Source: Cunninghamia lanceolata (lineage: Eukaryota > Streptophyta > Pinopsida > Cupressales > Cupressaceae). From it: DNA of 64,000 bases. The notes under the pieces were generated by a model. It had not been told where the DNA came from and searched no databases. It saw only the letters and a list, made by a program, of their open reading frames with translations. Shown one piece after another: positions 47,730-58,802 of the stretch. The number at the start of each line of letters is the position of its first letter. Position 1 is the first letter of the stretch. The stretch spans positions 13,320,001 to 13,384,000 of the forward strand of contig BSBN01001965.1 in assembly GCA_027924645.1 (NCBI GenBank), given 5' to 3'. Position numbers and translations under genes: made by a program.

Positions 47730-50363
47730 ATGACCATGCTGAGCCGACGTCCTTATCATCCACCATGACTAGAGATGCTCTGAGCGCGAGTAGCAAAGAG
47801 ACATTTCGAGGATGAGGTAGGGTCCTGATCCAACTCTTCTGTCATCTTTCAGTTTACATTTTCTTTTACGTTTACCAATGTCTATGCCAAGAGGGGAAGG
47901 TGGACAGGTGTCCTTGATAGGGGCGCCTGGGTCTACCTAGGGTGCCAAAGTCCCTCTGGGGTGCCCTAGTCCCACAAGGGTGCCAGTGTCCCTCTGGGGT
48001 GCCCTAGTCTTCTTGGGGCACCCTGGTCCACAGAGGACACATGCCCTAGGAACAGGCATTTTGTTCAGTTCTTGATAGCTTACTTTGGTTTCTAGAGGGG
48101 ATTCGGATACTCCTGCTTGCTTTTTGATCTACAGGATGTCCCTAAGATGCATGAGCACACAGGCGGTTGTCTGCTGGCACTTCTATGAGAGCATGCTAGC
48201 ACCTTGACTATCACATTTAGAGAGTATTTACAGACGATGGGCCTATGGTGGGTGTTTGATATGCCCACAATCAAATTCCACTATGCTATGCTCATGGCAT
48301 TGATGGAGAGGTGGGATGTAGATACATCCACATTCCACTTATCAACAGGTGAGATTACCATCACACTGGAGGATGTATTCAGGATCCTTCGACTGCCAAT
48401 CTAAGGAGAGATAGTGAGGGTTGTTGGACATCACTTAGCGGGGTATACTCGTTAGAGTTAGCTATACTGCTTGGGTTGCACTATTTCACAGGTAGAGTGA
48501 GGATAGATTTAGCTCTGTTTACTAGAGTAGGGATGTAGAGACATTCCCTTACTATGGAGGATCATGATTGTCACAGTCACACTAGCCATCGTACTAGATG
48601 GACAAGGCACTCACCTTCACGGGGGTCTTCTTCACACCATTAGAGCAATGGAGGAGCATCAGATTGTCTATGCATGGGGGTGTAGTATACTTGCACACCT
48701 TTATCGAGACCTAGGGTGATATATCCATTATGAGATGCCTGATGGTCTACACATTACTACAGGTCTAGGGTTTTGAGCACGTCAAGTGCACATGACCATT
48801 GGGTTATCCTATAGAGGCAGCATTCACCCATCCATGTGTCTATGCCTATCTATTGGTCAGGTGTTGGAGGCACGCCAATTTGCTATACTGGAGAGTAGTA
48901 TTTGACATATTATAGCCCAATGACATCATTTGGAAACCATATCATGGCTACATTAGATAGCCTGGCTAGTAGAGGTAGTTAGCGAGGATGTAAAGGGATT
49001 GACTAATGGCTGGTTGCCTTGATCGTATCGTATCTTGTTTTTACATTGACAGGATTGTATGACAGTTCAAACAGATACAAGATGTTCCTGAAGTTCATCT
49101 AAGCTATGCACGAGCTACTCACAGCGCAATCAGGGCAAATACCATCTGATGGCCAATGGTAGTAGACATCTTACTTAGTGATGATGAGGGTCCTAAGGAT
49201 GCAGAGCTAGTGTCAGACATAGATGATGTCGAGTGTACCCAAGCATATCAGACCTAGTGTCACACAACATGACCTACACCTAGCTTTCCACGTGGGCACC
49301 CTATAGGGGATGCCTGACCTTGGGCCAGTCACGAGAGTGACACAGAGGTGGAGGACAATGTTAGTGACTTTGCAGGATACTACGATCTCAAGGAGGATGA
49401 GGAGGAGGATGAGGATAAGTCCAAGGAGGTCCCATCATAGTATGTCTTTAGTGCGAGATCGTGACAGAGCCAGTAGGAGGCAAACACTGATGAGGAGACT
49501 GAGTCGAGACCATGGTCAAATTCTCGTGGTCCTACTCCTATAGGTGATGTGAGGCCTAGTCAGAGAGAGCAGGGGGATTGTAGTAGGTTTGTGCCCCTAG
49601 CCACAAATCAAACAGCAAAGCTCATCACACCGTCAGTGACCCAAGATCTATCCTGGTGAGATGGAGATCCAGGTTAGGTTTGATTTATTATTTTGATATT
49701 TTGTATAGTTTATTATTTGTTATATTTATATGGGAGTCTAACATCTATCTCATCCTCTATTTTGTAGTTGGGACTAATGCATGGTGAGACTTTGTGAGTC
49801 GCGTCATAGGAGACATAGTACCAACAAATGTCTCAAAGTAGTGAATGCAAATAGGTTATTCACCAAGATCATCTGCTGGGTGTCATGCTAAGATATTTAT
49901 GCCAATTATCAGATATAGGACTGTTACAGAGGCCATACTGGAGTAGTCTACATGAGAGAGAGAGGAGTTTTGACAGAGATCTGAGTGCACCAAGGCTGAG
50001 CTCAAGGCACAACAAGAGCAGATGGTAGTGGTTCCTACATCAGAGGGAGAGCCAGCTATCAGTGAGTTCTTACTACAGGAGGTCTAGCAGGTAAGAGTTG
50101 ACAGAGATAGGGTTCAGGCTAAGAGAGACCAGTACTAGAGGATGTACTAGGAGGCACATGAGTAGATGATAGAGATGAGAGGTGAGATCAGGGGGTTATG
50201 ATTATGAAGCATCTCTAGGAGTCATTCACGATCTATAGCCACACATGGTTAGGCTTCTATCACTCGCACACCATGACGGCCTGAGGGTACTGGCGATCAT
50301 GGCTCAGCTATGTGATGTATAGATTTTAGACACTATGACATCCCATTTTGTTTTGAGGGATAG
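47730..50363 (+). pseudogene. Element H counter-strand gene: plant mobile domain (PMD) protein with two predicted introns
   Basis: It is read opposite to H pol. Exon 1: ATG 47730 to 47816 (basic, RRPYHPP). Intron 1: 47817-48095 (GTAGGG to TTTGGTTTCTAG), phase 0. Exon 2 from 48096 continues in frame into the PMD core (FREYLQTMGLWWVFDMP, WDVDTSTFHLSTGEITITLEDV near 48310-48380, RILRLPI) and FYIDRIV-QFKQIQDVPE near 49060, then an acidic stretch. Intron 2: 49673-49767 (GTTAGG to CTATTTTGTAG) shifts from frame 1 to frame 0 as required. Exon 3 (49768-50363) is coiled-coil (QVRVDRDRVQAKRDQY) with a stop at 50361. Exons contain many TAG and TGA codons and a frameshift between 48404 and 49336. Function in the element is unknown; splicing is predicted only. 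Confidence 0.75.
47915..48045 (+). repeat. Element H intron repeat of GGGTGCCCTAGTCC type
   Basis: About six diverged tandem copies, unit about 20 bases, lie inside predicted PMD intron 1. GGGTGCCCTAGTCC is at 47959-47972 and GGGTGCCCTAGTCT at 47997-48010. Both 14-mers occur exactly on the minus strand in the H LTR (41522-41535 and 41633-41646). Confidence 0.8.
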
Positions 50364-50390
50364 TCAACTTGGATGTATACATGAAACTGA

Positions 50391-50647
50391 GATATATATA
50401 TGTATATATATATATGTATATATATATATGTATATATATATGTATATATATATGTATATATATATGTAGATATATATGTATATATCTACATATATATACA
50501 TATATATATATGTATGTATATATATATACATACATATATATGTATATATATATACATATATATACATACATATATATGTATGTATATATATATACATATA
50601 TATACATACATATATATGTATGTATATATATATGTATATATATATGA
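50391..50647. repeat. AT-rich microsatellite with alternating TATATG/TACATA blocks
   Basis: About 250 bases of (TATATATG)n and (TACATATA)n blocks in alternation, so large parts are self-complementary. It lies just past the end of the PMD gene. The Tyr/Ile-only open frames on both strands here are products of the repeat. Confidence 0.9.
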
Positions 50648-51009
50648 TGGTTATTTCTTTTTATCTGTGTAATGGCTTTTGATCTATCACATGTGATTTT
50701 TATAAAAATGCAACTAGTGATGATGTCTAAATGCTATAATTAATGCTATTGTGATATACTAACAATTCTAAAAAGAACATGTAGTAGAAAACATAATGAC
50801 TGATTATTTTACACCTAACTTTAATTTCCATGCTACATTCAGTTAATACAAAAGTGATCTAAGCAATTACTACTTAAACCTGATACAACAATGATCAACT
50901 GAATAAAGATGTAATGCCAAATGAATTAGGACAAAATAGTGATATCTTGTCGAAATTGAAGCTAATCTATGTGCTAAATCAACTTAAGAACATTTAACAT
51001 TAGATCTCT
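50648..51009 (-). other. Element H 3' untranslated region
   Basis: Unremarkable AT-rich sequence between the end of integrase and the microsatellite; no feature seen. Confidence 0.5.
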
Positions 51010-52190
51010 GAGCATAAAATCTTGTGAGGTGTGCTACATTAATAGGTTCTTTAAGAAGCATGCCTTGCTCATCAACTAATTTATATGCTCTGGATTCAAA
51101 GGTTTCAGTGATTATATATGGTCCAAGTTAGTTAGGGCTAAACTTACCTTTTTCACCAGGCGGTGCATTTACGTTGCATTGATTTTCATAAATAACCAAG
51201 TCTCCAACATTAAATGAAGGTTGTATGACTTGCGCATTATAGGCTTGTTGTACTCCTTTTTGATAAGCCTTGAGATGTTCAAGAGCGTTAATACGTCTTT
51301 CATCAAGCATCTCAAGTTCCTATAATATTTTCTCTCATTCAATGTCATCATCCATGATATCTCTTAGGGAAAATTGCAAGGAAGGAATCTCTAACTCTAA
51401 GGGCATTATCGCGTCTGCACTATAGACAAGATTATACGGTGTGTTACCCGTAGCCATTTGAATACTTGTTTTCTAGGCCCATAATGCATAGGATAATTGT
51501 GTATGCTAATCTTTTTGATGTTTATTAATAATTTTCTGTAGATCTGTCCAATAACCTTGTTTGAAGCTTCTACTTGGCCATTTGATTGAGGGTAATAAGG
51601 CGTAGAGAAGTGATGTTGTCTATGATATTTTTCAAGGAACCTTTTTACATCCTTGTTCTTAAATGGTGTACCATTGTCTGAAACCAAGGAGGAAGGTATT
51701 CCAAATCATGAAATTATGTTATCTTGTATGAATTGATAGATTACATCGACGGTCGTGGATCACAAAGGGACCACTTCGACCCATTTTGTAAAATAATCAG
51801 TAGTAGTAATGATAAACATATGTCCTTGAGAGGAGGGTGGGGAAATTTTACCAATTAAATCCAAACCCCAGATGGAAAATGGCCATGGTGACACTTGAGC
51901 ATGAAGTTCTGGAGCAGGAGCATGGATCAAGTGTTTATGTTGTTGGTATTGCAGGCATCTCTTGACGTAAGAAAAGGAATCTTGTTCCATATGTTGCCAG
52001 TAGTACCCCATACATAACAATTTTTACACCAATAATTTTACACCAAAATGCCCTCCACAGGCACTAGAGTGAGCTTCTTCTAAAGCTATCAAAATCTCTA
52101 AATTGCTTAAACATAGAAGTAAAACACCATTATAACTTCATCGATACAAGACATTCAATAATATAATGTATCTCGCTGCTAGTTTGCTTA
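51010..52190 (-). pseudogene. pol: Element H integrase
   Basis: Zinc region near 51950-52070 (AHSSACGGHFG, then CLQYQQH with the second Cys changed to Tyr). The core has Asp in WGLDLIGKI near 51865, Asp in VSDNGTPF near 51680 and Glu in QVEASNK near 51570. The C-terminal domain (FNVGDLVIYEN, SPN-LGPYII, HLTRFYAQ) ends near 51010. All three catalytic acids remain. Stops occur within SPN-LGPY and after VEVVPL. Related in text and order to the B and G integrases. Confidence 0.88.
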
Positions 52191-52349
52191 GACGGAGTCA
52201 GGCATTCTTAGATGTTGAATCAGGCATGGTTCCATCATGTAGATAGTTGAATATGTAGGAGAACCATTCATCCATGTATATATGACCACAGATTTCTGAA
52301 TTTGCAACTATAGGGTCATCGATTATCGGTGTCTTAAGATTACAAACAA

Positions 52350-52780
52350 CAAAAGTAAATTCCTTAGGAGAACCATTAGGGGATATAAGGGAAGCTGCGC
52401 TTGCCATTGCATCCACATGTAGGTTATCTTTCCTTGGAATGGTATTGATTGAATATGATGTGAATTGTTTTAGGAAAGATAGGGCCAACTCATGGTACTG
52501 AGATAGCTTATCATGCTTAGTTTGATACGATCTAGTTATTTGTTTAACAATTAACTAAGAATCACCATATATTGTAATGTTTTTGATATGAAGAGCTAAG
52601 GCTGCACGAAGTCCTGTGATAAGAGCTTCGTATTCAGCTATATTATTTGTGCATAAGAGATCTAAGTAGTAGGATAAGGGAATCATCTTACCAATGGGAG
52701 GTATTAATATAACACCAGCCCTGGAGCTAGTTCAACATTTTGATCCATTAAAGTATAATTCCCATTTTTCATCCACAGAG
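52350..52780 (-). pseudogene. pol: Element H aRNH
   Basis: WELYFNGSKC, LCTNNIAEYEALITGL, IYGDS-LIVKQI and NLHVDAMASAAS mark the second RNase H between gypsy RNase H and integrase. The first catalytic Asp is Asn (YFNGS), a single G-to-A change. A TAG replaces Gln in the GDSQL motif and another follows SKC. Its placement is the standard Tat one, unlike element C. Confidence 0.85.
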
Positions 52781-52844
52781 ATTGTTAAAATCTATTCATC
52801 AAGAAATGCATCAACATTTTGTATAGAAAAAGGTGAGGGAGCAT

Positions 52845-54100
52845 TAGCTAACTAATTGGCTATTGCTTTCCCTTTAATCTCTTTTTGTGAAATAAATTTG
52901 AGATCGAATTCTGTTAACAACATAACCCATTTAGCAAGACGACCCGATAAATCTATTCTTGTGAAGAGGTGTTTCAAAGGGTCAAATTTTACCATTACAT
53001 GCACTTCAACATTTAACAGATAATGTCTAAGCTTTTGAGTGGCAAACACTAAAGCTAATAAATGATTTTCTATAACTGTGTATCGCACCTCATAATCAAG
53101 TAAAGTATAGCTAATGTAATAGACAACGCATTCTTTGCCTTTAACATTATGCTGTGCTAACAAATTTGCTAGGGCATTGTTAGATGCTGAGATGTACAAC
53201 AGAAATGGTTTATCAAAAATAGCAGGTTACAAAATGGGCAGATTAGTTAAGTAATCCTTTAAGTCATCAGAACCTTTTTGACATTTAGAATTCCATTGAA
53301 AGTGAGAATATTTCTTCAGTAGTTGCGTAAAGGGGCGAGTCCTATCCGCGTGTTGTGAAACAAATCAACGAATGGCCTGTATCTTTCCCTACAAACTATG
53401 AAGCTGAGATATGTTCTTAGGTATTGGCATGTTAACAATCACATGTATCTTTTTCGTATCGACTTCTATACCTCGATTTGAAATAATAAACCCAAGTAAC
53501 TTTCCACTGTCCACACCAAAAACACACTTACGGGGATTTAATCACATATTATACTTTCATATGCATTCAAATATTTGTCGAAGATTTGTAACATGATCCT
53601 TACAATGGATAGACTTCACTAGGATGTCGTCAACATAATCTTCTAAAATATTGTGCATATAATCATGAAATATAAGTCATTGCACGCTAGTAAGTAGCTC
53701 CTACATTCTTAAGTCCGAACGACATGACTACCCAACAAAATGTACCCCAAGGTGTTATAAAGGTTGTTTTATATTGATCGAGAGGATTTATAAGGATTTG
53801 ATTATATCCTAAAAATCCATCCATGAAAGATAGAAACTCATGTCCAGCTATGGAATCAACAATCATGTCGATATTAGGGAGCAGAAAATCATCTTTCAAA
53901 GATGTCAAATTTAAATCTTAGAAATCTATGCACAATCTTATACGACTATCAGGTTTAGCTATGGCAACAATATTTGAGATCCACAGAGAGTAATCAATAG
54001 ATCGAATAAAACTAGCTTGTAAAAAAAATTCTATTTCAATTTTAACAAGCAAAATAATCTTAGGATTCATCTTACAAATCTTTTGTTTGAATGGCTTAAC
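52845..54100 (-). pseudogene. pol: Element H reverse transcriptase and gypsy-type RNase H
   Basis: RT blocks include SFIRSIDYSLWISNIVAIAKPDSRIR near 53990-54010 (split here for reading), LSFMDGFLGYNQILI near 53820, MSFGLKNVGATY near 53700, and YVDD at 53626-53637. A frame change lies between about 53220 and 53690. RNase H reads MYISASNNALANLLAQ near 53190, again Ser where Asp is expected, then KLRHYLLNVEVHVMVKFDPLKHL. Thumb text (LQGKIQAIR-FVSQHADRTRPF) lies near 53330-53400. Confidence 0.87.
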
Positions 54101-54990
54101 ATCTAGTTTTAACACAATATTATGCATTACAATCTGAGGATCTATACCAGGCATGTCTGAATAATTCCAAGCAAATAATTCTAAGAACTTATTCAACAGC
54201 GTAGTCATTTCTTCTTTTTCTTCCGTATGTAAACAACCACCAATAGGGATAACTTTTTCGAGGTTATCCTTATCCATAATGACATCGACAGTCTTTCTGT
54301 TAAGGAGAGTACTGTGGTCTGGAGGATTGTAGGATTTTAATTGTTCTTCAAGTTCTTCATTATGCTCTACTACAACAGTTATTGTGCTAGTAGTCTTTCC
54401 AAAATATGCATCATTATTTAAACAATAAGGTAGTCCACAATTATGATGATAACAAGGAATACCATCATAAGCACCTAATAATTCCATTATTAATTCATCT
54501 ACTATAAACATATCGAATGGAAATGATCTTGGAGGACAATTGATGTCAATCATCTCAGGAAATATCAAACTATGTGTTGATATTGTATTCACATTTAGAG
54601 TAGGGCATTTGTGGTCTTTGGACTCCTTAAAAGGATTATATCCAATGCCATTTGAGCAATGTCGTGTAGAGGATTCTATAGGGACTTTGATTCCTTGTTG
54701 ATTTATGCCACAATCATTACCTACATAGTCACAATTTTTGTAAAGGATTTGAAATCTTCTGCCATAGAAAGAGACCATTTCTTTAGAGGAAGGCAGAGCT
54801 TCATAAGTTTCATAATCAGTAGTATAACTAAGTGTATTATCCTTATTTGTCATCACATAAGTTTTATGTTTATCATTCGAAGCATGTGATGTGATCGATG
54901 CAATATTTGATGTTTCGAGGACGGGGTTTTTAAGTTTATACTCTCCTATGGAGGAAGATGCAAAATCTAGCAAACCCCAGTCACCACCAA
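54100..54990 (-). pseudogene. pol: Element H protease-RT linker with degenerate G-patch
   Basis: One open frame (53918-54973) holds this linker and the RT start. The G-patch lies at about 54665-54770 (GRRFQILYKNCDYVGN, GINQQGIKVPIE) followed by GIGYNPF. The order of linker blocks (G-patch, then a Cys/His-rich CYHHNCGLPYC near 54440, then MPGIDPQIVMHN) parallels G up to the RT. The Cys/His cluster is not seen in G and could be a small metal site or chance. Confidence 0.7.
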
Positions 54991-55000
54991 CAAATGCATT

Positions 55001-55510
55001 TTATTTCTTGGACTCTTGCATAACATTTTTAGAGGCAAAAGGAGCTAATAAATCAACTTTCAGATTGTTCAAACTCTTAGGACAAATAACATGCTTATGC
55101 ACTTCCATTTGTAAACAATTATCAAGTTTAGGATCCGAGTGTATAGTATGCAGTTTACCTTTGAATATAAACTTAATCAAATAGTGTAAAGTAGAAGGAA
55201 ATGCTCCTAATGCATGCATCCAAGGTCTACCAAGAATCATGTTATAAGATAGAGAACAAGGCATTGCATGAATCAAGGTAGGCACCATCACAAGTCCCAC
55301 TTGTATAGGTACAGTTATAGTGCCCATGGATTGTCATCCAACATTATCAAAGCCACAAATACTTAATGATTTCGGTTTGATGGCAGATGTATCAATTTTA
55401 ACCTTGTGCAATAAATCAATGCCACAAACATTAAGGGCTGATCCATTATCAATCATAACTCTCTTAACCAATGTTTTGTTTATTGTAATAAAGATAACCA
55501 AAGGATCATA
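55001..55510 (-). pseudogene. pol: Element H aspartic protease
   Basis: RVMIDNGSALNVCGIDLL near 55430-55470 has the catalytic Asp, but D-N-G instead of D-G-G or D-S-G. MILGRPWMHALGAFPST near 55225 is the second landmark and is well preserved. TAG/TAA interrupt at about 55334 and 55511. The pre-protease segment QLHATPTKISLWELIQTSPTYHG lies in the preceding frame, as in B and G. Confidence 0.87.
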
Positions 55511-56224
55511 CTAATTCTGAACCTCGAGAGATGGTAATTCATGTTGTTGAAACAAAGTATCTATTTTTGTTGTATGCATACAATCTAGTAAAGTGGCAAC
55601 ATCATTTGGTTTAATGACAGGAGGAACAATCACCTTTTGTAAAGCTTCTGAAAGCATTCCATGGTAAGTAGGTGAAGTTTGTATAAGTTCCCAAAGAGAT
55701 ATCTTTGTAGGAGTAGCATGAAGCTGCTCTACAAGATCACAGTCTTTACCACCTTTATATGTTAAACGAGGTGCTTGAGGAAGCATAGGTTGAGAAGCTA
55801 GTAAAAATATTGGAACATTCATTTGTTGTGTACTTTGTTTGTTATTCTGAATATTATATGCATGAGCAGCCACATTATGATTGATTTGGTGTGAGTCTTG
55901 TTTCGCTATTTGTTTAGCATAATCATAAATGTGATCAGGAGATTGAGAAGAAGATGAAAGGCCTTTAAAAACAAGCACAAGTTTAGAGGATGGTTGAACC
56001 ACATTTGCACATAGAGTGACCACAATTTTTAGTTTTTCAATCTCTTTGTTAGATTTAGGTACATAAATTGCATTTACAAATCTTTGAAATAATGATGGCT
56101 TAGAGGCTGTAGTGGAATGTTCAATCGAGATAAAGTCCTCAAGGGCTTCATCTAACATATCAAAGTCATCACGACTAAACAACTCATCATAAACATGAAA
56201 ATCTTGCAAAAAATCATTTGGCAT
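55511..56224 (-). pseudogene. Element H N-terminal polyprotein segment, not a recognisable gag
   Basis: ATG 56224-56222 opens a 237-residue uninterrupted frame only about 250 bases after the LTR. The first about 60 residues are acidic and hydrophobic (DFHVYDELFSRDDFDMLDEAL), the middle is Gln/Asn/Ser-rich, and the last third is the conserved pre-protease segment. There is no PF03732 capsid text and no knuckle, although the segment stands where gag would be. Either this lineage replaced gag, or this copy descends from a deletion and used gag from elsewhere. The uninterrupted ATG-initiated frame in an old copy argues that the short form was the original product. Confidence 0.7.
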
Positions 56225-56455
56225 TTTAACATGATCTATTTAAACCAAGATTTAAATACACATTGATGGCCTTTGCAAATGAAATACAATATCCAACAAT
56301 AACTGATAATTTCCAACTCTTTTAGTGAAAAGATAAAGAATGTAATCCACAATTTAACATATGCAATTTCACTAAAGAGGTTTTTCAATCCAATTATGCT
56401 CTAGAACATAAAATTATTTTAGATCTAAAGTTTAAAAGGATGCAAATTCTTTAAA

Positions 56456-56469
56456 GCTCAGGTTCACCA
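56456..56469 (-). other. Element H primer binding site
   Basis: On the minus strand TGGTGAACCTGAGC starts three bases after the 5' LTR end. The tRNA was not assigned. Confidence 0.6.
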
Positions 56470-56472
56470 AAA

Positions 56473-57951
56473 TGTTTAGGGGGAAAATTGGTAGTTTGTT
56501 TAAACTAGGTTAAGTGCTACCATTTCTCCACTAAGCATTGGGAGGACAAGGAATGAGCTTATGAACAAGCTTCTAATCACTTTGTATGTCCCTTACATTC
56601 GTGTGGTTATGAAACCTAAGGCCCTAACTAAGCTTTTATAAAGTGTTTTCCTTTCAACCAAGTAAAAACCTAATTATGCCTTAAATTAGAAATATTCAGA
56701 AACTAATGAAACAACTACCAAACTAATCATAGAAGTGTAGAGAGAAGGTTTCAGAGATAGTGCACCCAAATTTTGAGGACCACTTGGACTAGGGTGCCCT
56801 CTCTTTTGTCTCAAAAGTTTTTGAACTATAAAATCTTTTGCATAGGGTGTCTGAGATGGCTTCCAGATCCTAGAAATAACCCCTTGTTGGACTAGGGTGT
56901 CTGCTCCTTAGTCCCACAATTGTCAAAATCCAAAAACTCAAAATTCTGTCATGACTGTACCCGCAATATCTTCCTTCCTATAACTTCTTTCCACTAGAAC
57001 CAGCAAAACACAATCTGCACCTAGAAAAGAAGGGAAATGTTGTGGATCTATAGGAGCTTGCCTTAGTCAAGCCCCGTCTTTGGTATTTCTACCTCAACAA
57101 TAGCCAAAGATAAAGATTTGCAGAAGTGCGTGCAAACCTAACAATGTGTATGCAGAAACATCAAACCCTAGATGTCTCAATCAAGGAAAGATCAAAAACT
57201 TGATTTGCATCAATAAACACAGACAACTTCACCTCAAGGAGATGAAACAAAATGAAGACTTGCATGAACAAGAAGGCAGATCAACATTGTCTACAGAGGA
57301 TCTCCAAGCTTGTTGTTGGAGGCATCAACCCTTCTCCCAATCATGCAAAGGGTGTACAAACCCTAGGAAGAGAAAGATAGACTCAAGATCTTGATTCCTA
57401 ATCTCGATCCATTGTCTCCATGATAGCAAATATAAGATACTTTCAAGAGCTTCAACAAGTCACTGATCTTCAATGACAATTGTAGTAGAGTTTTGGAATC
57501 AATCTTGCATAAGAATTGTGTGTGATAAAATGATTTTCAAAGGTCTTTTTATATCTAGCTTTAGGGAATTCAAATTTTGAAATAGCGTCTTGATATCGCG
57601 TGAAAACCAAGAATTTCAAAATGAAATCCTGATGCACTCAGTGAGAGTTGACATCCCACCAAATTCAAAATCCTAGGAAATAGGGGAGGACTAGGGTGTG
57701 GGCATCCAAGTCCAAGCCCCCAGTTTCCACTTAGATCTGCATTTTTGGGGGTCCTAGGGACCCAAATCTCAAATCCCCTTTTCAGGTTCTATCAACAAGT
57801 TACCTAAAAAAGTGAACAATTGCTTCTAGACCTAGTCAATTAGGGTTTTGGGGAGGCCAGAAAAGAAAAGGTTGAGAGGTCACCGAAAGTGAGGAGCTAA
57901 ACTAAGGGAAATTGTACCATTCCATATAGGAGGACAATTTCTGACATTACA
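56473..57951 (-). repeat. Element H 5' LTR
   Basis: 1479 bp, TGTTTAGGGG to GACATTACA in plus-strand reading. It is the uninterrupted copy and shows the H LTR sequence across the I insertion site (57530-57545). GGACTAGGGTGCCC-type phrases lie at 56783, 56888 and 57689; this copy carries CpG- and CHG-type changes relative to the left copy. Confidence 0.88.
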
Positions 57952-57956
57952 GATAC
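57952..57956 (+). repeat. Target-site duplication of element H, right copy (gatac)
   Basis: Matches 41203-41207; the element B RT reading resumes here. Confidence 0.85.
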
Positions 57957-58802
57957 ATAGTCTCAAGAAGAGGAATTGAGGTAGATCTTGCTAAAGTCAA
58001 AACCATCATAGAGATGCCTCCTCTAAAAATGCTAAAACATCTATGAAGTCTACAAGGGAAGCTCCAGTCTATCCACTGGATTATTGCTCAGCTTGCCGAT
58101 AAATGTTAGCCATTTTAGCACCTGCTTAGAAAAGATACAACTTTTGTTTGGGACAATCAGTGTTAGGCTACCTTCGATCAATCAAAAGAGTACTTGGCTA
58201 ATCCTCCTATTCTCACTCCACCAAAGCAAGGAGAGTCCATACTTTTATACATCTCAACAACTGAAACAGCTATAGGTGCCTTATTGCCACAACACAACGA
58301 ACAAGGAAAGGAAAGGGAAATATAGTATATCATCCGCACCTTGGTGACCTATGGGCTGAATTACACACCCATTGAATGAGCATGTTTAGCTATCACATTT
58401 GCTTCACAAAAGTTAAGGCACTACATGCTCAATCATAAGACCAAGCTCATTGCCAAGATTGATCTGTTGAAGTACTTGCTAAATAGAGTCGGTCTCACTG
58501 GAAGAATGGCCAAACAGGTAATAATCTTAAGTGAGTTTGATATTGAGTATACTAAAAGGAAGGCCATCAAAGGACAAATCATTGATAATTAATTAGTTGA
58601 GGCACCTATTCCCACAGAACATCCTACACTCGCAAAGTTTCCTGATGAAGCCATATTGACTGTAGTACCAATGACAAAACCATGGAAAATGTACTTCAAT
58701 GAGTTTTATACACATCGAGGCTTGGGGGTAGGAATTTTGTTTGTTAACCCTCAAGGAGACACCATCCCCAAGTCATTCAAAATTACATTTCCATGCACTA
58801 AT

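Larger units (their letters stand above)
41208..57951 (-). mobile_element. Element H: Tat-type Ty3/gypsy retrotransposon without gag domain, with sense-opposed PMD gene
   Basis: H lies on the minus strand. The 5' LTR is 56473-57951. The 3' LTR is 41208-47046, split by element I (net about 1488 bp). The internal region reads from right to left: a novel N-terminal segment, protease, G-patch linker, RT, gypsy RNase H, aRNH, integrase, then a PMD gene on the opposite (+) strand and a polypurine tract. No capsid domain or knuckle is found between the LTR and the protease. By eye the LTRs are about 83-92% identical depending on segment, so H is an old insertion. Confidence 0.88.

Noticed and set aside
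50326..50682. Several Tyr/Ile-only open frames on both strands
   Set aside because: Translation of an AT microsatellite.
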